Positions 46,507 through 59,338 of a stretch of 64,000 bases of DNA are shown here, piece after piece. The position numbers and the translations under genes are program-made. The stretch comes from Methylobacterium adhaesivum. GTDB taxonomy: Bacteria > Pseudomonadota > Alphaproteobacteria > Rhizobiales > Beijerinckiaceae. Below the pieces are notes generated by a model. That model searched no databases and was not told the origin of the DNA. It worked only from the letters and a program-made list of their open reading frames with translations. The stretch spans positions 310,001 to 374,000 of the forward strand of contig NZ_BPQD01000003.1 of NCBI RefSeq assembly GCF_022179065.1, in the 5' to 3' direction. The stretch's first letter is position 1, and each line of letters starts with the position of its first letter.

Positions 46507-49137
46507 GTGAACTGGGTGCGAATGTTCGAGAACGGGGTCGAAGGGCCTGTCCCGGGTGACGATGGTGTGTTGGCGGCGCTGGTGGCCGGCCTGAGCGACG
46601 ATCCGCGCTTCGGGCCGCTCCTGCGCGGGCCCGATGCCGTCCTGCTCATCTTCGACGAGGCCGGCACGCATCTCCTCCATGCTTCGCGGGCGGCCGCCCC
46701 CGTGGCCCGCGCCGTCGCGGGTGCGAATGGCCAGGTGTTGCCGACGCTTAGGCTCGGCGCGCAGGTTCGGGCCGCGGCCCAGCCCAGCCTCGCCCGCATC
46801 CGGTTCGACGGGCGGGGCCTCGCCACACCCACCACCTGCCTCGTGGCGCGCCGCGCCCTCGCCGACGGCCGCGGCGTCCTCGTCCTCGTGCCGACGGAGC
46901 CGGTCCCCCGCCTGCGCCCCGCTGTGGTCGCTCCGTCCGAAGCCGGTGCCGCCGCATTCGGTCCGACGATCGTGTCGGACGCGTTCGATGCGGCGTCGGT
47001 GTTCGAGCCCGGCGGCAACCCGCGCTTCACCTGGGCCACGGATGGCGCGGGCACCCTGGTGCGGGTCGACGGTCCGGCCGGGGCACTCCTGCGCGGAACG
47101 ATCCTCGGCCGCTCCTGGTCCGCCCTGTCGCGGGCGGGCATCGCCCGCGACGCGGACGGGCTCCTCACCGTTCTCGACGCGCACCGCACGTTCCGGGCGA
47201 TCCCCCTTTGCATCGGTCTTGCCGCCTCGGCGCGGCTCGTCGACCTCGACCTCTCGGGCGCCCCCCTCGCCCGGGCCGGACAGGCGCCCTGCGGCTTCGC
47301 CGGCTTCGGCATCGTCCGACGCATCGAAACCGAAACCGTCACTGAATCCAGAAGCGACGCGGAGCCCGTTGCGGCGTCCTCCCCCGAACCCGTGGCATCC
47401 GAGGCCATCGGACCGCCGCTCCCCCTGGATCCGGTGCCGGAAGCGTCGCCCGTCCTCGCCGAGGAGCCCGCGTCGCAGCCGTCCCTCACGGTTCACGAGC
47501 ACGCGGCCTTCCGCGAGATCGCCCGTGCCCTCGGGGCACGCTTCGCCGGCGACGAATCCGACGCGACGCCGGAGGAGGAGTCCGCCGGGCCGGGTGGGGC
47601 CGTGATGCCGTTTCCCGGCGCCGCGCTCCCGGCTCCGGAGCCGGCGGCACCGAACGCCGCCGTGATCGCCACCCTGGAGCGGATGCCCACCGGAATCCTC
47701 GTCTATCGGGACGACGAGGTGCTTTTCGCCAACTGCCTCCTCCTCGATCTCGCCGGCTTTTCCGATCTTACCGCCCTCGTGGCGGCCGGGGGCATCGCCC
47801 ACCTGTTCCGTGGCCTGCCCCCCCACGAGCGGCCGGCGGAGGCGTCCACGATCCTCACGGGTCGGGACGGCGGCCATCGGGGCGTCGATCTCCAGCGGTC
47901 GGCCATCGATTGGTGCGGGCGTCCGGCCGAGCTTCTGCTGGCGCGCGACGCTGTGGCGGACGAACCGGCCCGCACGGCGGAGCGGATGGCGCAGGATTTC
48001 GCCGCCCACCGCGCGCACGAGGCCCTCGGTATCCTCGACGCCCTCGACGACGGCCTCGTGACCCTCGACGAAAGCGCCCGCATCCTCGGGCTCAACCGGC
48101 GCGCGGCGAGTTTGTTCGGCACCGACCCCCGCGAGGTGGTGGGCGAGAGCATCCTCGGCCTGTTCGCCCTCGAGAGCGCCGTCGACGTCCTGGCCGCGAC
48201 CCACGGCGTTCCGGAATCCGGTGCCGCGACCGCCGACGAGGCGCGCCTCGTGATCGGGCGCGGGCCCGACGGCCCCCTCCCCCTCCGGCTCACCGTTCGC
48301 GCCGTCGCCGGTACGGCCGAGACCCGGTTCTGCGCGATCCTGCGCACCGCGTCGGACCCGGAGGCGCGGCCCGGCGACGGCCTGCGGACCTCCCATTCGG
48401 AGGCCCTGCGCATCGCCGAGATGGCGAGCATGCGCAAATCCGAATTCCTCGCCCAGGTCAGCCACGCCATCCGCACGCCGATGAGCGGCATCCTCGGTTT
48501 CGCCGATCTCATGCTGACCGAGCCTTTCGGCGCCCTGGGAAGCGAGCGCTACCGGACCTACCTCGGCGATATCCGGCAATCCGGCACCGAGATCCTGAGC
48601 CTCGTCGACGATCTCATCGACCTCGCGCGGATCGAAGCCGGGCGCCTCGATCTCGCTTTCACGGAAGTTCCCTTGAACGACATTGTCTCGCGCTGCGTCG
48701 CCCAGATGCAGCCCGAGGCCGCCCGCGAGCGCATCGTCGTGCGCACGAGCTTCTCCACCGATCTCGCGCCCCTCGTCGCCGACGAACCCTCCCTGCGCCA
48801 GGCGGCGCTGACCGTCATCGCCAACGCGATCCGCTTCACCGAGGCCGGCGGGCAGGTCATCGTCTCCACCACCATGGCCGACCGGGGCGAGGTTGCCCTG
48901 AGGGTGCGCGACACCGGCATCGGCCTGACGCCCGACGAGATCGATACCCTGCTGGAGCCGTACCACGCGGCGCCGGTGCTCGGTCCGCGCCCGGGCGGCG
49001 GCACCGGCCTCGGGATGCCCATCACCAAAGCCCTGGTGGAAGCCAATCACGGTGAGTTCCGCATCACCAGCCGGAAGGACGAGGGTACCCTGGTCGAGAT
49101 GCTGTTCCCGCCCGCCCAGGCCAGTCGCCGCGCCTGA
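46507..49137 (+). CDS. PAS-containing sensor histidine kinase, PdhS/PleC/DivJ-like
   Basis: The product is 876 aa from GTG 46507; ATG 46522 is an alternative. The first 380 residues are Ala/Pro-rich with no recognised domain. One or two PAS-like folds follow (residues about 390-470 and 510-630: GILVYRDDEVLFANCLLLDLAG; ALDDGLVTLDESARILGLNRR). The HisKA dimerisation domain has FLAQVSHAIRTPMSGILGFA with His653. The ATP-binding domain has IANAIRFTE, RDTGIGLTPDE and GGGTGLGMPITKAL. The kinase core resembles PdhS/PleC/DivJ kinases that control CtrA through DivK. No membrane helices, so cytoplasmic. Confidence 0.85.
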   Translation: MNWVRMFENGVEGPVPGDDGVLAALVAGLSDDPRFGPLLRGPDAVLLIFDEAGTHLLHASRAAAPVARAVAGANGQVLPTLRLGAQVRAAAQPSLARIRFDGRGLATPTTCLVARRALADGRGVLVLVPTEPVPRLRPAVVAPSEAGAAAFGPTIVSDAFDAASVFEPGGNPRFTWATDGAGTLVRVDGPAGALLRGTILGRSWSALSRAGIARDADGLLTVLDAHRTFRAIPLCIGLAASARLVDLDLSGAPLARAGQAPCGFAGFGIVRRIETETVTESRSDAEPVAASSPEPVASEAIGPPLPLDPVPEASPVLAEEPASQPSLTVHEHAAFREIARALGARFAGDESDATPEEESAGPGGAVMPFPGAALPAPEPAAPNAAVIATLERMPTGILVYRDDEVLFANCLLLDLAGFSDLTALVAAGGIAHLFRGLPPHERPAEASTILTGRDGGHRGVDLQRSAIDWCGRPAELLLARDAVADEPARTAERMAQDFAAHRAHEALGILDALDDGLVTLDESARILGLNRRAASLFGTDPREVVGESILGLFALESAVDVLAATHGVPESGAATADEARLVIGRGPDGPLPLRLTVRAVAGTAETRFCAILRTASDPEARPGDGLRTSHSEALRIAEMASMRKSEFLAQVSHAIRTPMSGILGFADLMLTEPFGALGSERYRTYLGDIRQSGTEILSLVDDLIDLARIEAGRLDLAFTEVPLNDIVSRCVAQMQPEAARERIVVRTSFSTDLAPLVADEPSLRQAALTVIANAIRFTEAGGQVIVSTTMADRGEVALRVRDTGIGLTPDEIDTLLEPYHAAPVLGPRPGGGTGLGMPITKALVEANHGEFRITSRKDEGTLVEMLFPPAQASRRA

Positions 49138-49181
49138 GGCGACACCTGGAGACGGCGGCGTCGACGACGGGTATCGGCACA

Positions 49182-49205
49182 GAACCTCCGGTCAACTCAT
49201 GCGTT
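49182..49205 (+). promoter_or_regulatory. Candidate EcfG-type promoter
   Basis: GAAC (49182-49185, preceded by A) and CGTT (49202-49205) are 16 bases apart. The general stress sigma factor EcfG uses GGAAC-N16/17-CGTT, so this has one mismatch. It would start transcription just before the small secreted protein at 49227. Found by eye only. Confidence 0.35.
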
Positions 49206-49226
49206 GGCGGAATTTGGGAGGCCACC

Positions 49227-49511
49227 ATGTCCCCGACCATCACGCCCCGCACCGCTGCGGGCCGCCTTCTGCTTCTCCCCAGCCTTCTCGTTTTGTGCGG
49301 CGCCTCCGCCCTGGCTCAGGAGCCGGGTGCCGCACCCATGAAGAACCTCGAATCCGCGCGTGAGTTTCGCAACATCACCGCCACGGGGGTGACCAAGCCG
49401 CCGGGCCGCGCCCAGGGCGGCGACCGACTGCGGGAATCCGACGAGCCGACCCGCAAGGAGCGCACCCTGGACCGCCGGATCGGGTCCGGAATCTGCACCG
49501 GCTGCAACTAG
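49227..49511 (+). CDS. Small secreted protein with C-terminal CxxC
   Basis: This is 94 aa, with a signal peptide (GRLLLLPSLLVLCGASALAQ) at about residues 12-31. The mature part is polar and charged (LRESDEPTRKERTLDRRIGS) and ends ICTGCN with two Cys (CxxC). No family recognised. It lies alone between the sensor kinase and acs, with a possible EcfG-type promoter in front and GGGAGG as ribosome-binding site. Confidence 0.65.
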   Translation: MSPTITPRTAAGRLLLLPSLLVLCGASALAQEPGAAPMKNLESAREFRNITATGVTKPPGRAQGGDRLRESDEPTRKERTLDRRIGSGICTGCN

Positions 49512-49663
49512 GCGCCGTGATGCAACCATCTTCGTTGCAACCGTCCAGAAGTATAGTGTTCCGGGCGCTTGCGGTGGATATCTCCTTGCGCTTAAGAAGG
49601 TTTTAGGAAGCCCCGGCTGCGCGGATCATCGCGATACGATCGGGCACCGCAAGGGAACACGCC

Positions 49664-51613
<1,950 letters not shown>

Positions 51614-51741
51614 ACGCGGCCGGACGGCGGAGAAGGCGGGCGTCCCCTCGACGCTCGCCGAACCACCCACTCGCGAGACCATCATCAACATCGGAGTCAG
51701 GTGTCCTGGAGAAGGGGCCGGCTCACGGGGAGAGTTGCGCC

Positions 51742-52050
51742 ATGTCTGATCCAGTGACTGCGCGGATCGCGCAGAATCCGCGGTTCAAGGAACTCGTGCA
51801 CGAACGCACGCGCTTCGGTTGGATCCTCACCGGCGCCATGCTGGTGGTCTATTTCGGCTTCATCGGCCTCATCGCCTTCGACAAGGCGCTCCTCGCCACC
51901 AAGGTCGGGAGCGCGACCACCTCGCTGGGGCTCATCCTCGGCGTCGCCGTGATCGTCTTCGCCTTCATCCTCACGGGCATCTACGTCCAGCGCGCCAACG
52001 GCCGCTTCGACGCCCTGACGGCCGAACTCAACCGGGACCTTGCCCGATGA
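51742..52050 (+). CDS. DUF485 membrane protein
   Basis: The product is 102 aa from ATG 51742. Two helices ([21 protein letters not shown] and [20 protein letters not shown]) after a soluble N-terminus with [16 protein letters not shown], the DUF485 signature. It sits before actP with a four-base overlap (ATGA). In other bacteria the YjcH-type protein is co-transcribed with actP and supports acetate uptake; its mechanism is unclear. Confidence 0.92.
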   Translation: MSDPVTARIAQNPRFKELVHERTRFGWILTGAMLVVYFGFIGLIAFDKALLATKVGSATTSLGLILGVAVIVFAFILTGIYVQRANGRFDALTAELNRDLAR

Positions 52051-53741
52051 GCCGCTTCAACAATCCCCTTCTCCTCGGAAGCGCCATGGCGGCGCTGGCC
52101 GTGAGCGCCGCCTTCGCCGCCGGCCCCGATCTCGGTCCCATCGCCCAGCAGGCCACGAACTGGCCGGCCATCGGCATGTTCGGCTTCTTCGTCATCTTCA
52201 CCCTCGGCATCACCTACAAGGCCGCCATGGGGACGAAGTCGGCCTCCGACTTCTACGCCGCCGGTGGCGGCATCTCGGCCGGCACCAACTCGCTGGCCAT
52301 CGCGGGCGACTACATGTCGGCAGCGTCCTTCCTCGGCATCTCGGGCCTCGTCTACACCTCGGGCTTCGACGGCCTGATCTATTCCACCGGCTTCCTCGTC
52401 GGCTGGCCCATCGTGCTGTTCCTCATCGCCGAGCGCCTGCGGAATCTGGGCAAGTTCACCTTCGCCGACGTGGCCTCGTTCCGCCTCGACCAGACCTCCG
52501 TGCGCATCATCTCGGCGACCGGAACCCTGGTGGTGGTGGCCTTCTACCTCATCGCCCAGATGGTGGGCGCGGGTAAACTCATCCAGCTCCTGTTCGGCCT
52601 GCCCTACCTCTACGCCGTCATCATCGTCGGCGTGCTGATGATCGTGTACGTCGCCTTCGGCGGCATGAAGGCCACCACCTGGGTGCAGGTGATCAAGGCC
52701 TGCCTGCTGCTCGGCGGCGCCACCTTCATGGCCGGCGCGGTGCTCTTCAAGTACGGCTTCAACCCCGAGGCCCTGTTCTCGGCGGCGGTGGCGACCCACC
52801 CGAAGGGCGATGCCATCATGGCGCCCGGCGGCCTGGTCAACAACCCGATCGAGGCGATCTCGCTCGGCATGGGCCTGATGTTCGGTACCGCCGGCCTGCC
52901 GCACATTCTCATGCGGTTCTTCACGGTGTCGGACGCGCAAGCCGCTCGCAAGTCGGTGTTCTACGCCACCGGCCTCATCGGCTACTTCTACATCCTCACC
53001 TTCATCATCGGCTTCGGCGGCATCGCCCTGCTCATGTCCGATCCGGTCTACTTCAAGCTCGGCCCGGCCGGCGCCTTCGACAAGATCAAGGACATGGTCG
53101 GCGGCACCAACATGGTGGCGGTGAACCTCGCCAACGCCGTCGGCGGCCCGTACTTCCTCGGGTTCATCTCGGCGGTGGCCTTCGCCACCATCCTGGCCGT
53201 GGTGGCCGGCCTGACCCTGGCGGGCGCCTCGGCGGTGAGCCACGACCTCTACGCCAGCGTCATCGCCCGCGGGCGCACCAACGAGGCCTCCGAGGTGCGG
53301 CTCTCGAAGATCTCCGCGGTGGTGATCGGCATCGTGGCGATCTACCTCGGCTACGTCTTCGAGAACCAGAACGTCGCCTTCATGGTCGGCCTCGCCTTCT
53401 CGGTTGCGGCGAGCTGCAACTTCCCCGTCCTCACCATGTCGATCCTGTGGCGGGGCACCACCACCTGGGGCGCCCTCATCGGCGGCTTCGTCGGCCTGTT
53501 CGCAGCCGTCGGCATGGTGGTCCTGTCGAAGGCCGTCTGGGTCACCACCTTCGGTAATCCGGTGGCGATCTTCCCCTACGACAACCCGGCGCTGTTCTCG
53601 ATGCCGCTCGCCTTCCTCACGATCTACGTCGTGTCGAAGCTCGACAACACGGCTCGGGCCAAGCGCGAGCGCGCCCTGTTCGACGCGCAGTTCGTGCGCT
53701 CGGAGACCGGCATCGGCGCCTCCGGCGCTCACGCTCACTGA
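52047..53741 (+). CDS. actP: Cation/acetate symporter ActP
   Basis: The product is 564 aa from ATG 52047. It belongs to the sodium:solute symporter family with about 13 helices; a signal-like N-terminus ([17 protein letters not shown]) is followed by [50 protein letters not shown] and [18 protein letters not shown]. It imports acetate and related short-chain acids with Na+ or H+. Last gene of the acs-DUF485-actP group; a strong terminator follows. Confidence 0.96.
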   Translation: MSRFNNPLLLGSAMAALAVSAAFAAGPDLGPIAQQATNWPAIGMFGFFVIFTLGITYKAAMGTKSASDFYAAGGGISAGTNSLAIAGDYMSAASFLGISGLVYTSGFDGLIYSTGFLVGWPIVLFLIAERLRNLGKFTFADVASFRLDQTSVRIISATGTLVVVAFYLIAQMVGAGKLIQLLFGLPYLYAVIIVGVLMIVYVAFGGMKATTWVQVIKACLLLGGATFMAGAVLFKYGFNPEALFSAAVATHPKGDAIMAPGGLVNNPIEAISLGMGLMFGTAGLPHILMRFFTVSDAQAARKSVFYATGLIGYFYILTFIIGFGGIALLMSDPVYFKLGPAGAFDKIKDMVGGTNMVAVNLANAVGGPYFLGFISAVAFATILAVVAGLTLAGASAVSHDLYASVIARGRTNEASEVRLSKISAVVIGIVAIYLGYVFENQNVAFMVGLAFSVAASCNFPVLTMSILWRGTTTWGALIGGFVGLFAAVGMVVLSKAVWVTTFGNPVAIFPYDNPALFSMPLAFLTIYVVSKLDNTARAKRERALFDAQFVRSETGIGASGAHAH

Positions 53742-53774
53742 TTGGCCGGGGGCGCTTCGGCGCCCTCGAACAGG

Positions 53775-53809
53775 AAAAGGCGCGGGAGGATGCCTCCCGC
53801 GCCTTTTTT
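53775..53809 (+). terminator. Rho-independent terminator of actP
   Basis: AAAAGGCGCGGGAGG (53775-53789), loop ATG, CCTCCCGCGCCTTTT (53793-53807), ending in six T. 15-bp stem with T-tract. Confidence 0.95.
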
Positions 53810-53819
53810 CGTGGCCGTA

Positions 53820-53947
53820 CCTGGAAAGATCGGGTCTCGAAGGGCGAGCCCTTCGCGGGTCCAGGTATGAAGCTCGAGCAGCCGGCCCTGGGGCCTCCAT
53901 CGGGCTCTGCCCGACACCCGCCGGAGGGATGACCCCTTCGAAATCCC
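53820..53947 (-). repeat. Dispersed intergenic repeat, copy 1
   Basis: On the minus strand it reads GGGATT...TCATCCC, GGCGGGTGTCGGGCAGAGCC, GGCCCCAGGGC, TGGACCCGCGAAGGGCTCGC and CCCTTCGA...CCCGAT. The same blocks in the same order occur at 60427-60538. Copy 1 has an extra stretch of about 18 bases after CCCCAGGGC. It follows the DUF2252 stop directly and reads in the same direction. Confidence 0.8.
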
Positions 53948-53953
53948 GGACGA

Positions 53954-55306
53954 TCAGGCGTCCTGCGCGCAGAGTGCGGCGTGGTCCGCCACCGTCTGGG
54001 CCGCGTAGCGCATGGCGAACTCGGCCACCGCCTCGTCGAAGACCGAGCCCTTGCCGAGGTACCCCGTGATCATCGCGGCATCGCCCGAACGGGCATGGGC
54101 GCGGGCGAGGGTGGTGCCGCAGAGCTGCGCGTAGGTCTTCGCCCCACCCTCGGCGAGGAGTTCGCCCACGGCCGAGAGTTTCTTGTTCTTGAGCTGCCGC
54201 ACGTAATAGGAGCGCCCACTCACCTCGGAATACGCCGTGCCGAGGAACGGATCGCTCGCCGCCTGCATGATCCGCTGCCCGTCGATGACCCGCTGGCCTT
54301 CCGAGATGAGGGAGAACGGGCGGAGCGCCAGGGGTGCGAGGACGGAGGGTCGGGCCTCCTTGATCTGCAGGAACAGCGGTGCCCCGTCGGCATCGGCATA
54401 GACGCCGACGGCGCAGACCGTGCCGACGGAGCCGATCCCCACCACCTTGAAGGCGACGTCGCGCTGGGCGTAGCGCAGGACCAGGGTGTGGCGCTCGGCG
54501 CTGAGACTCCTCGGATAGGCGAGCAGGGCTTCGGCCGCCTCCTCCACCACGTCGGTCAGACCGTTGGGACCTTCGTGGAAGATCGTCGGGGCCTTGTCGG
54601 CGATGCGCCACTGCGCAGGGTGCCCCTGCGTCGTGGCCGGGTCGAGGTCCGGGGCGTCGCCGTGGCTGAGGCCGTCGGACGTCTCGATCGCGGCCTTCTT
54701 CAGGAGGTGCCGGCACAGGTCGCCGTCGCCGAAGCGGCCGATCTCATGCTCGAGGTCGATCCGGCTGTGCCAGATCGCCAGGGGGCCGAGATCGGCGAGA
54801 TCGCGCATGTGCTCGCGATAGGCCCGCACCCCGGCGCGCGCCGCCCGGCGCGCCTTGTCCTCGCCCTGGCCCAAGGCCGCGACGGCGATGCTGGCGGCCA
54901 GACGCTTCACGTCGACGGTGAAATCGACGTTCCACAGGGTCTCGTCGAAATCGTTGATGTCGAACAGCGTCAGTCCCTCGGGGCTGCGGTACACGCCGAA
55001 ATTGCCGATGTGGCAATCGCCGCAGGCCTGGACCGGAATGCCCGGTACGGCGACGCTGGTGAGGTCGGCCGCCATCACGGCGGCGGCGCCCCGCAGGAAG
55101 GCGAACGGACTGGCGCGCATCCGTTCATGGCGCAGGGAGACGAGTTCGAGGAGCCGGCCGACGTCGCCGGCGCGCAGGACGCCTAGGGGATCGCGGTCGG
55201 GCGCCGACGTCCAATCGGCGTGGGATTCACGGGGCACGGCCTCGCGCAGGCGCTTGCCCGCCGCCCGGCGCTCGGCGCGGCGGGTCGAAGTTGCAGAATC
55301 GGTCAT
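53954..55306 (-). CDS. DUF2252 domain protein
   Basis: This is 450 aa. The family core is present: [79 protein letters not shown] and the tail [18 protein letters not shown]. The GDCHxxNFG and DINDFDE blocks resemble phosphotransferase-like (kinase fold) active sites, but no activity is assigned. Soluble, no signal peptide. It stands between actP and purH. Confidence 0.88.
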   Translation of the reverse strand: MTDSATSTRRAERRAAGKRLREAVPRESHADWTSAPDRDPLGVLRAGDVGRLLELVSLRHERMRASPFAFLRGAAAVMAADLTSVAVPGIPVQACGDCHIGNFGVYRSPEGLTLFDINDFDETLWNVDFTVDVKRLAASIAVAALGQGEDKARRAARAGVRAYREHMRDLADLGPLAIWHSRIDLEHEIGRFGDGDLCRHLLKKAAIETSDGLSHGDAPDLDPATTQGHPAQWRIADKAPTIFHEGPNGLTDVVEEAAEALLAYPRSLSAERHTLVLRYAQRDVAFKVVGIGSVGTVCAVGVYADADGAPLFLQIKEARPSVLAPLALRPFSLISEGQRVIDGQRIMQAASDPFLGTAYSEVSGRSYYVRQLKNKKLSAVGELLAEGGAKTYAQLCGTTLARAHARSGDAAMITGYLGKGSVFDEAVAEFAMRYAAQTVADHAALCAQDA

Positions 55307-55406
55307 GGTGGTCAGCCTCGGTCAGGAGCCGGACGCGGTCCGCACCGGACCCGGCCTTCGTCAGTCCCGGGCACGGCATCGGTGCCGCGGGATCTGTGTC
55401 GCAGGA

Positions 55407-57011
55407 TCAGTGGCGGAAATGGCGGTGCCCGGTGAACACCATGGCTAGGCCCGCCGCGTCGGCGGCGGCGATGACCTCGGCGTCGCGCATGGAGCCGCCC
55501 GGCTGGATCACCGCCGTGGCCCCGGCCTCCGCCGCCGCCAGGAGGCCGTCGGCGAAGGGGAAGAACGCGTCCGAGGCAACGACGGCGCCCTTGGCGAGGC
55601 TCTCCGCCGCTCCGATGCGGGCCGCGCCCTCGGCCGCCTTCCAGGCGGCGATGCGGGAGGAATCCACCCGCGACATCTGCCCGGCGCCGATGCCCACCGT
55701 GGCGCCGCACCGCGCGTACACGATGGCGTTCGACTTGACGTGCTTGGCGATGCGGTAGGCGAAGCGCAGATCCGCGTATTCCTGCTCCGTCGGGGCGCGC
55801 TTCGTCACCACGGTAAGGGGCATGTCGTCGATGACGGCGGCGTCCCGGCCCTGGACGAGGAAGCCGCCCGAAAGGGTTTTCACCGTCTCGCCGGAGGCGC
55901 GCGGATCGGGCAGGCTACCGGCCAGAAGCAGGCGCAGGTTCTTCTTGGCCGCCACGAGCGCGATGGCCTCGGGCGTCGCGTCGGGGGCGATGATCACCTC
56001 GGTGAAGATCTCGACGATCTTCGCGGCGGCCTCGGCGTCGAGGGTCCGATTCAGGGCGACGATGCCGCCGAAGGCCGAGACCGGGTCGCAGGCGAGCGCC
56101 CGCTCGTAGGCGTCGAGCAGGGTCGCGCCCTCGGCGACGCCGCACGGATTGGCGTGCTTGACGATCACCACCGCCGCGCTGCGGGCGGGATCGAACTCGG
56201 CGACACATTCATAGGCCGCGTCGGTGTCGTTGAGGTTGTTGTAGGACAGTTCCTTGCCCTGGAGCTGGCGGGCGCTGGCGATGCCGGGGCGGACCACACC
56301 GGGAGCCCGGTAGAACGCGGCGGCCTGATGCGGGTTCTCGCCATAGCGGAGCGTCTGCGCGAGCTGGCCGCCGATGGCGCGGAACGGCGGAGCCGACACC
56401 GCCTCGGGCGTCCCCTGCCCCGCCATCCAGTTGGCGATGGCCGCGTCGTAGGCGGCGGTGCGGGCGAAGGCCTTGGCGGCGAGCGCCCGTCGGGTTCCGA
56501 CGCAGAGGGACCCGGCTTGGGCCTCGAGCTCGGACAGGATGGCGCCGTAATCGGCGACATCGACCACCACGGCGACGTCCGCATGGTTCTTGGCCGCCGC
56601 GCGGATCATCGCCGGGCCGCCGACATCGATGTTCTCGACGCAATCGTCGTAGGACGCCCCGCGCGCGATGGTGGCCTCGAACGGGTAGAGGTTGACCACC
56701 AGGAGATCGATGGCCCCGATGCCGTGGGCGGCCAGCGCCGCCTGGTGCTCGGGGTTGTCGCGCACGGCGAGCAAGCCGCCATGCACCGCCGGGTGCAGGG
56801 TCTTCACCCGCCCGTCCATCATCTCGGGGTAGCCGGTGAGATCCGCCACTTCGGTCACCGGCAGGCCGGCGGCCTGAAGTTCGCGGTGGGTGCCGCCGGT
56901 GGAGACGAGGGCGATCCCGCTGGCATCCAGGGCTCGGGCGAATTCGACGAGCCCCGCCTTGTCCGAGACGGAGAGGAGCGCGCGGGTCACCCGCACCTGA
57001 TCATGCGACAT
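55407..57011 (-). CDS. purH: Bifunctional AICAR transformylase / IMP cyclohydrolase
   Basis: The product is 534 aa from ATG 57011. N-terminal IMP cyclohydrolase domain: [63 protein letters not shown]-terminal AICAR transformylase domain: [60 protein letters not shown] and the end [11 protein letters not shown]. It does the last two steps of IMP synthesis. Confidence 0.97.
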   Translation of the reverse strand: MSHDQVRVTRALLSVSDKAGLVEFARALDASGIALVSTGGTHRELQAAGLPVTEVADLTGYPEMMDGRVKTLHPAVHGGLLAVRDNPEHQAALAAHGIGAIDLLVVNLYPFEATIARGASYDDCVENIDVGGPAMIRAAAKNHADVAVVVDVADYGAILSELEAQAGSLCVGTRRALAAKAFARTAAYDAAIANWMAGQGTPEAVSAPPFRAIGGQLAQTLRYGENPHQAAAFYRAPGVVRPGIASARQLQGKELSYNNLNDTDAAYECVAEFDPARSAAVVIVKHANPCGVAEGATLLDAYERALACDPVSAFGGIVALNRTLDAEAAAKIVEIFTEVIIAPDATPEAIALVAAKKNLRLLLAGSLPDPRASGETVKTLSGGFLVQGRDAAVIDDMPLTVVTKRAPTEQEYADLRFAYRIAKHVKSNAIVYARCGATVGIGAGQMSRVDSSRIAAWKAAEGAARIGAAESLAKGAVVASDAFFPFADGLLAAAEAGATAVIQPGGSMRDAEVIAAADAAGLAMVFTGHRHFRH

Positions 57012-57157
57012 GAAGATTCGTCCGGTCGAAAGGCGATGGAACTGCCCGGCGCCTAACACGAAATCCGGTCTGCGGGCCAGGGACGCCCGCCCCGTCACGT
57101 GTCCCCTGGCGCATCGCCTTTTCGCGAAAGCCGGACACAGCCTCTCGTAACGCTGCC

Positions 57158-58882
57158 CTATGCCCCGGAGGGCAAAGCCCTGGCGAAGCGCCAGCGGACC
57201 CGGGTCTCTTCCAGGACCGTGAGATACAGCACGATCTGGTCCGTGCGCCGCGCGCCCGTGAGGCCCGCGAAGTAGACGCTCTCCTCGATGGCGATCTGCG
57301 CGCCCTCTGCCTCGACATGCCAGACCTCGCCGATGGGCGAGACGAGTTCGAGGCCGCCCCCCGCCCGGCCGTGCGCGGCGATGGCGGGGTGAAGGTGGAA
57401 GCGGATGGCGACTTCGTGCGCCCTCGGCCGCGCCGTTCCTGTCCGCACGAAGGCGTCCTCGCCCTCCACGGTGGACCCGTCGGCGGCGAGGCGCCAACGC
57501 CGCTCGTGGACGATGCCGAATTCCGGCCCGTAGCCGTCGTGGCGGGCGGCGAGCACGCGGGTCCCGTCCGGATCGAGGGTGCGCTCGGCTTTCACCGATC
57601 TGGGGCCGCGCAGGATCACGGGTCCGATGCGCCTGGCGAGCCAGCGCACGGCCCACCGCTCGTGCCAGGCTTCGCCACCCGTGAGGAACCGGCACGAGGA
57701 GGTGTCGGCGACGGTGGCGGTGGAATGGGCCGCCGTGCTCCGGGCGAGGCGCCGCAACTCCGGCCCGCTCGCCGGCAGGCCGCAATTGACGACGATGCGT
57801 TGCGGGCCGCTGGAGAACTCGAAGGACAGGCAGCCCGCCCCGGCATTGATGGAATCGACGAGGGGGGGCGGCGCGCCGACATCGGCCACGAGGAGGACGC
57901 GGCCGGCCTCCAGGCGCTCGTAGCCGGAATTCGGCGCATGCATGAGCGGCTGCGCCAGGGCCCCGTCATAGGCGAGGAGGGTGGCGAGGTGATCGGCCGC
58001 CGTCTCGCCCATGCCGTTGAAGTGGCTGAGCGAGGCGTCGGCATGGCGTAGGAGCCGCAGCAGGGGCAGCATCCGGTCGACGGCATGGAGCAGGGCCTCG
58101 GGCGGATCGATGCCGCGCCCGAGGAAGCTCTGGCGCAGGGGCAGGAGATCGAGGAGCAGCTCCATGGCGAAGCGCGGATCGCGGCTGCGGTGTCCGCCAT
58201 CCGGCATGATCTGCCGTTCGAGCTCGCGCGCGAGGATGCGGGTGGCCCGGCGCAGGATCGGCTGGATGCCCTCGCAGCAGAGCCCGGCGTAGCAGAGGGC
58301 CACGGCGGCGAGCAGGCGGGTCTGGGGCGAGATCCCGCGCCGCAGGTCGCGCTCGAGGTCCCGCGCCGTCCGGCCGAGGGTCTTGAGGAAGTTGGCGTAG
58401 AAGATGCGGTCCGTCCCCTCCAGCACCAGGGGCGATTGGCACAGGAACGAGATGAGGCGCCGCGCCGCGACGGGAGTCGGCTTGGCGAGGTCGGCGTCGC
58501 CGCGCCCGGCCATGAAATCGGCGACGAAGGCGCGGGCATTGGCCCGGGCCAGGGCCGTGTCGGCGGCGCGCAGGTGGCGCAGCCAGCCGAAGCCGTAGAG
58601 GGCATCGGCCCATTCGGGCGACGGCGGCGCGTAGTCGAAGGGCGAGCGGCCGCTCACCGACAGGGATCGCCCGGCGAACACGAACAGCCCGGCATAGATA
58701 TCGTCGGCGAAGGTCGCGTCGCTGGTGCGCAGGTCGTGCGGCGCGATGACGAGGCCGGTGACACGGGCGCCGGCCAGGATGTCGGGCCGGCCCGTGGCGC
58801 GGGCATAGAGGTTTCGCGCGGTCTGACCGACCTCGCGGCCGATCAGCCGATAGAACCGCCAGCGATCAGCCCCCCAACGCAC
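57158..58882 (-). CDS. Heparinase II/III-like protein
   Basis: This is 574 aa. An N-terminal alpha-barrel ([60 protein letters not shown]) and a C-terminal beta-sandwich ([51 protein letters not shown]) match the heparinase II/III-like family of polysaccharide lyases. The substrate in bacteria of this group is not known; it may act on a cell-surface or capsular glycan. No signal peptide is seen. A perfect CtrA box lies 69-84 bases before its ATG (58882), suggesting cell-cycle control. It is downstream of purH on the same strand in reading order. Confidence 0.85.
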   Translation of the reverse strand: MRWGADRWRFYRLIGREVGQTARNLYARATGRPDILAGARVTGLVIAPHDLRTSDATFADDIYAGLFVFAGRSLSVSGRSPFDYAPPSPEWADALYGFGWLRHLRAADTALARANARAFVADFMAGRGDADLAKPTPVAARRLISFLCQSPLVLEGTDRIFYANFLKTLGRTARDLERDLRRGISPQTRLLAAVALCYAGLCCEGIQPILRRATRILARELERQIMPDGGHRSRDPRFAMELLLDLLPLRQSFLGRGIDPPEALLHAVDRMLPLLRLLRHADASLSHFNGMGETAADHLATLLAYDGALAQPLMHAPNSGYERLEAGRVLLVADVGAPPPLVDSINAGAGCLSFEFSSGPQRIVVNCGLPASGPELRRLARSTAAHSTATVADTSSCRFLTGGEAWHERWAVRWLARRIGPVILRGPRSVKAERTLDPDGTRVLAARHDGYGPEFGIVHERRWRLAADGSTVEGEDAFVRTGTARPRAHEVAIRFHLHPAIAAHGRAGGGLELVSPIGEVWHVEAEGAQIAIEESVYFAGLTGARRTDQIVLYLTVLEETRVRWRFARALPSGA

Positions 58883-58950
58883 GCCGTCTCCCTTCCCGAC
58901 GGGATCGACGCCGCGCCGGACTCTCTTGCCTTCAACCTAGGCCGTGCGTC

Positions 58951-58966
58951 TTAAGGGTTGGTTAAC
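58951..58966 (-). promoter_or_regulatory. Perfect CtrA box, TTAA-N7-TTAAC
   Basis: TTAAGGGTTGGTTAAC on the plus strand is an exact match to the CtrA consensus. It lies 69-84 bases upstream of the heparinase-like start on the minus strand and about 175 bases from the tRNA gene. Confidence 0.6.
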
Positions 58967-59139
58967 CTCATCCGGGCGCGCGGTCGAGGGGCGAAAGGAC
59001 AGCCTTCCTGTTGCGCTGATCGGCCTACGCTGCGCGACGATGGCTCGTCGGACCGCAAGGCGCGCCGCAGCAGGCCAGCCCCCGGTCTCGGAGCCAAGCG
59101 AAGCCAACGAACCGCATCGTTTGCTCGGGTGAAGGCAAA

Positions 59140-59215
59140 TGGTGAGCGCGCTGGGGCTCGAACCCAGGACCTACAGATTAAAAGTCCGTTGCTCTACCAG
59201 CTGAGCTACGCGCTC
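59140..59215 (-). tRNA. tRNA-Lys (TTT)
   Basis: The reverse strand has a full cloverleaf of 76 bases: acceptor GAGCGCG/CGCGCTC, D-arm GCTCAGCTGGTAGAGC, anticodon arm ACGGA-CTTTTAA-TCTGT with anticodon TTT, T-arm CTGGG-TTCGAGC-CCCAG, discriminator A and an encoded CCA. All stems pair. It carries lysine for AAA/AAG codons. No integrase or duplicated tRNA end is next to it. Confidence 0.98.
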
Positions 59216-59338
59216 GCATCCGTGGCGGGGGCTCGTGGGCCTTTGCGTCCGCCGGGAGGCGACGCCCGCAATAGGGGGTCGACGGGTGGGGGTCAACCGC
59301 GCCACATCGCCTTCATGTGGAGGGGCAGTCGGCGCACG

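Noticed and set aside
49592-49606. TTAA-N7-TTAG before acs as a CtrA box
   Set aside because: One mismatch in the second half and no known reason for CtrA control of acs; weaker than the boxes at 5344 and 58951.
53735-53917. Minus-strand open frame of 60 codons over the repeat
   Set aside because: It overlaps a terminator and a non-coding repeat copy, and has no family similarity.
59140-59215. tRNA-Lys as an integration site
   Set aside because: No integrase, direct repeat of the tRNA end, or change of gene character next to it; neighbours look native.
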